Under the pieces are notes generated by a model that worked only from the letters and a program-made list of their open reading frames with translations, searched no databases and was not told where the DNA came from. Below are positions 4,983-6,051 of a stretch of DNA of 6,051 nt, piece by piece (position 1 is the first letter of the stretch; every line of letters starts with the position of its first letter). The position numbers were made by a program, and so were the translations under genes. Source of the stretch: Opitutia bacterium. GTDB lineage: Bacteria; Verrucomicrobiota; Verrucomicrobiia; Opitutales; JANYEO01. The stretch is taken from contig JANYEO010000167.1 of the NCBI GenBank assembly GCA_025363025.1, positions 1 through 6,051 of the forward strand. The letters run 5' to 3'.

Positions 4983-6017
4983 TCAGTGGAAAGCTGTATT
5001 TAAGACAAAGTGCCGGGGCAGGCTGATGCCGCGCACTTTTTGTGTATAAGAATGAAATTTTTTAATGAGCCGGCTGGGAACTACTTTTTGTTTGGCATCT
5101 ACCAAATGGCCAATGTAGTCTATTAAGGAGACAAAAACAGGACGTGAAGAACCTTTTTGCTGTAAAGTTATTTCTAGAGACTCTGGGTCAATTGATGATT
5201 TTGACAATTTGTAATAAAGCAAATCAAACAGTGCCAAGGCCTCGCGAGGATTTGACAGCACCGAAAGATACCGCTGAGCCTTAGACAAAGCCAGCGTGTC
5301 CCGGCCTGACATTTTTTTGCTGGTTTTCTGCGTATTTCTGTTTTCGTCGCCCTCGTCGGCTGCAGTTCCGTACCCAATGTCGGGAAGAAATGGAGCGTCA
5401 ATGCGCGTAATCTCCAACGTTTCCACCTCGAGAAAAAAAAGCGAATTGGGAATTTTACATGTTCGAAATGCGCGCAAATGTGTCGTTCTCTCCTGCTTGT
5501 CAAATCCAAAGTACTGTAGTAGTTGAACCCAAGTGCGAATGTTTGCTTTTGCGGCAGTTACGTAAATACGGGTAAAACCTCCAAGAAGGCTGTACAATCC
5601 TTGGCAGTAGATCTGCTGTGATAAAAATATGGTAGGGGACAGCCTGTTATGGTGGACTTGGTAGTTGATCAACAGGGTAAGAGCATTAACTTGCCATTTT
5701 TGCAGTTTGATGATATCCTCGACCAGCAGAGCGATGTCCTGCAGAGGAGGCGGACCTGACAGGTCTTTCCAGTCAATAATTTTGTGGGGAGTGGTGGGGG
5801 TCTTCTTGGTGGGTTTAAAATTTAAAATGGCCACTTTCTTATTAAACTGTTTAAACTCTGCTAGCAGAGCTCTGCAAAAAACCGTCTTTCCCGTTCCGCT
5901 TCTCCCTAGGAGTAGAATGGTCGTATGGGGAGGTTCCTTAAAGTCCTGTTTCTGTTCCTCTTCTTCGTCTGAAGAAAAGGCAAAGCGACGACTTCGTTTA
6001 ATCCTCCGCCTACTCAT
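4983..6017 (-). CDS. P-loop ATPase, probable viral DNA-packaging ATPase (FtsK/HerA/A32-like)
   Basis: This uninterrupted ORF has 344 residues; the ATG at 6017 has G at -3. The N-terminus is strongly basic (RRRIKRSRR), a likely nuclear localisation signal, followed by an acidic patch SSDEEEE. Walker A is GRSGTGKT (38-45), just after a hydrophobic strand. A Walker B-like IALLVED lies at 95-101. HHN (122-124) and PTIFLSQQ (128-135) match the layout of the post-Walker B motifs of A32-like packaging ATPases, where a His/Asn-containing strand and a hydrophobic strand ending in Gln are typical. These enzymes drive genome entry into preformed capsids. The size fits a compact packaging ATPase with an added C-terminal region (about 220-344) that I do not recognise. 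Adenovirus IVa2 is a less similar alternative. The ATPase call is firm; the packaging role is inferred. Confidence 0.78.
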   Translation of the reverse strand: MSRRRIKRSRRFAFSSDEEEEQKQDFKEPPHTTILLLGRSGTGKTVFCRALLAEFKQFNKKVAILNFKPTKKTPTTPHKIIDWKDLSGPPPLQDIALLVEDIIKLQKWQVNALTLLINYQVHHNRLSPTIFLSQQIYCQGLYSLLGGFTRIYVTAAKANIRTWVQLLQYFGFDKQERTTHLRAFRTCKIPNSLFFLEVETLEITRIDAPFLPDIGYGTAADEGDENRNTQKTSKKMSGRDTLALSKAQRYLSVLSNPREALALFDLLYYKLSKSSIDPESLEITLQQKGSSRPVFVSLIDYIGHLVDAKQKVVPSRLIKKFHSYTQKVRGISLPRHFVLNTAFH

Positions 6018-6033
6018 TCCGAGTCGGCAGAAG

Positions 6034-6051
6034 GAGTAGCAGCAGCAGCAG
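6034..6051. repeat. AGC trinucleotide run at the window edge
   Basis: The last bases are a GTAGCAGCAGCAGCAG-type repeat that continues out of the window, upstream of the ATPase start. On the minus strand it is pyrimidine rich (CTGCTGCTG) and could be part of a leader or acceptor. Confidence 0.5.

Noticed and set aside
4708..5003. Plus-strand ORFs with Ala- or Gly-rich runs
   Set aside because: They are antisense to the trinucleotide run of the acidic protein gene.
5174..6039. Other ORFs overlapping the ATPase
   Set aside because: They are alternative frames of a long ATPase ORF with clear Walker motifs.
1..6051. CRISPR array, tRNA, rRNA or insertion sequence
   Set aside because: I saw no spaced direct repeats, tRNA-like clover sequence, rRNA signature or transposase motif.

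Overview
The window looks like part of a double-stranded DNA virus genome, or an integrated viral element, from an animal host. The case rests on three things. GT-AG introns are required to make sense of several genes, and AATAAA signals follow the gene ends. A minus-strand gene encodes a P-loop ATPase that resembles the FtsK/HerA/A32 genome-packaging family of adenovirus- and polinton-like viruses. Small basic, acidic and membrane-anchored ORFs are packed tightly together, as in such viruses. There is nothing bacterial here. I cannot name the virus; adomavirus, adintovirus/polinton and other adenovirus-like lineages are the candidates to test. No capsid, protease, polymerase or integrase gene is present to decide.

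Layout, plus strand, left to right: the 3' end of an unrecognised gene (2-469) with its AATAAA; a complete unrecognised gene (600-1118) that appears to be a diverged paralog of the first; a short leader-like region with a 37-codon ORF encoding an amphipathic helix (1280-1393); an eight-exon gene (1427-2909) for a secreted collagen-like protein; a duplicated exon cassette (2980-3318) encoding a small Arg/Lys-rich protein, with a second open frame; an AATAAA at 3336; and a short signal-anchor protein with Gln- and Glu-rich segments (3409-3765).

Layout, minus strand, right to left: the ATPase (6017-4983), then a two-exon gene (4928-3802) for a 352-residue acidic, coiled-coil protein, then an AATAAA at 3786-3781. 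The two transcription units converge, and their 3' ends probably overlap at about 3780-3860.

The main result is the collagen-like gene. Unspliced, it falls into fragments in different frames. Removing seven short introns (55-81 nt) gives one continuous frame of 346 codons: a signal-peptide-like start, a Cys-rich segment, a Thr/Ala-rich stalk, 37 uninterrupted Gly-X-Y triplets, and a C-terminal leucine heptad segment. All internal collagen exons begin with an intact Gly codon and end after an intact Y codon, and one is exactly 54 nt, the classic fibrillar-collagen exon length. I infer a trimeric fibre or secreted collagen mimic whose gene was captured from, or evolved in parallel with, an animal collagen gene. 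The basic protein could be a DNA-condensing core protein, and the ATPase with its acidic neighbour could be a packaging pair; both roles are inference.
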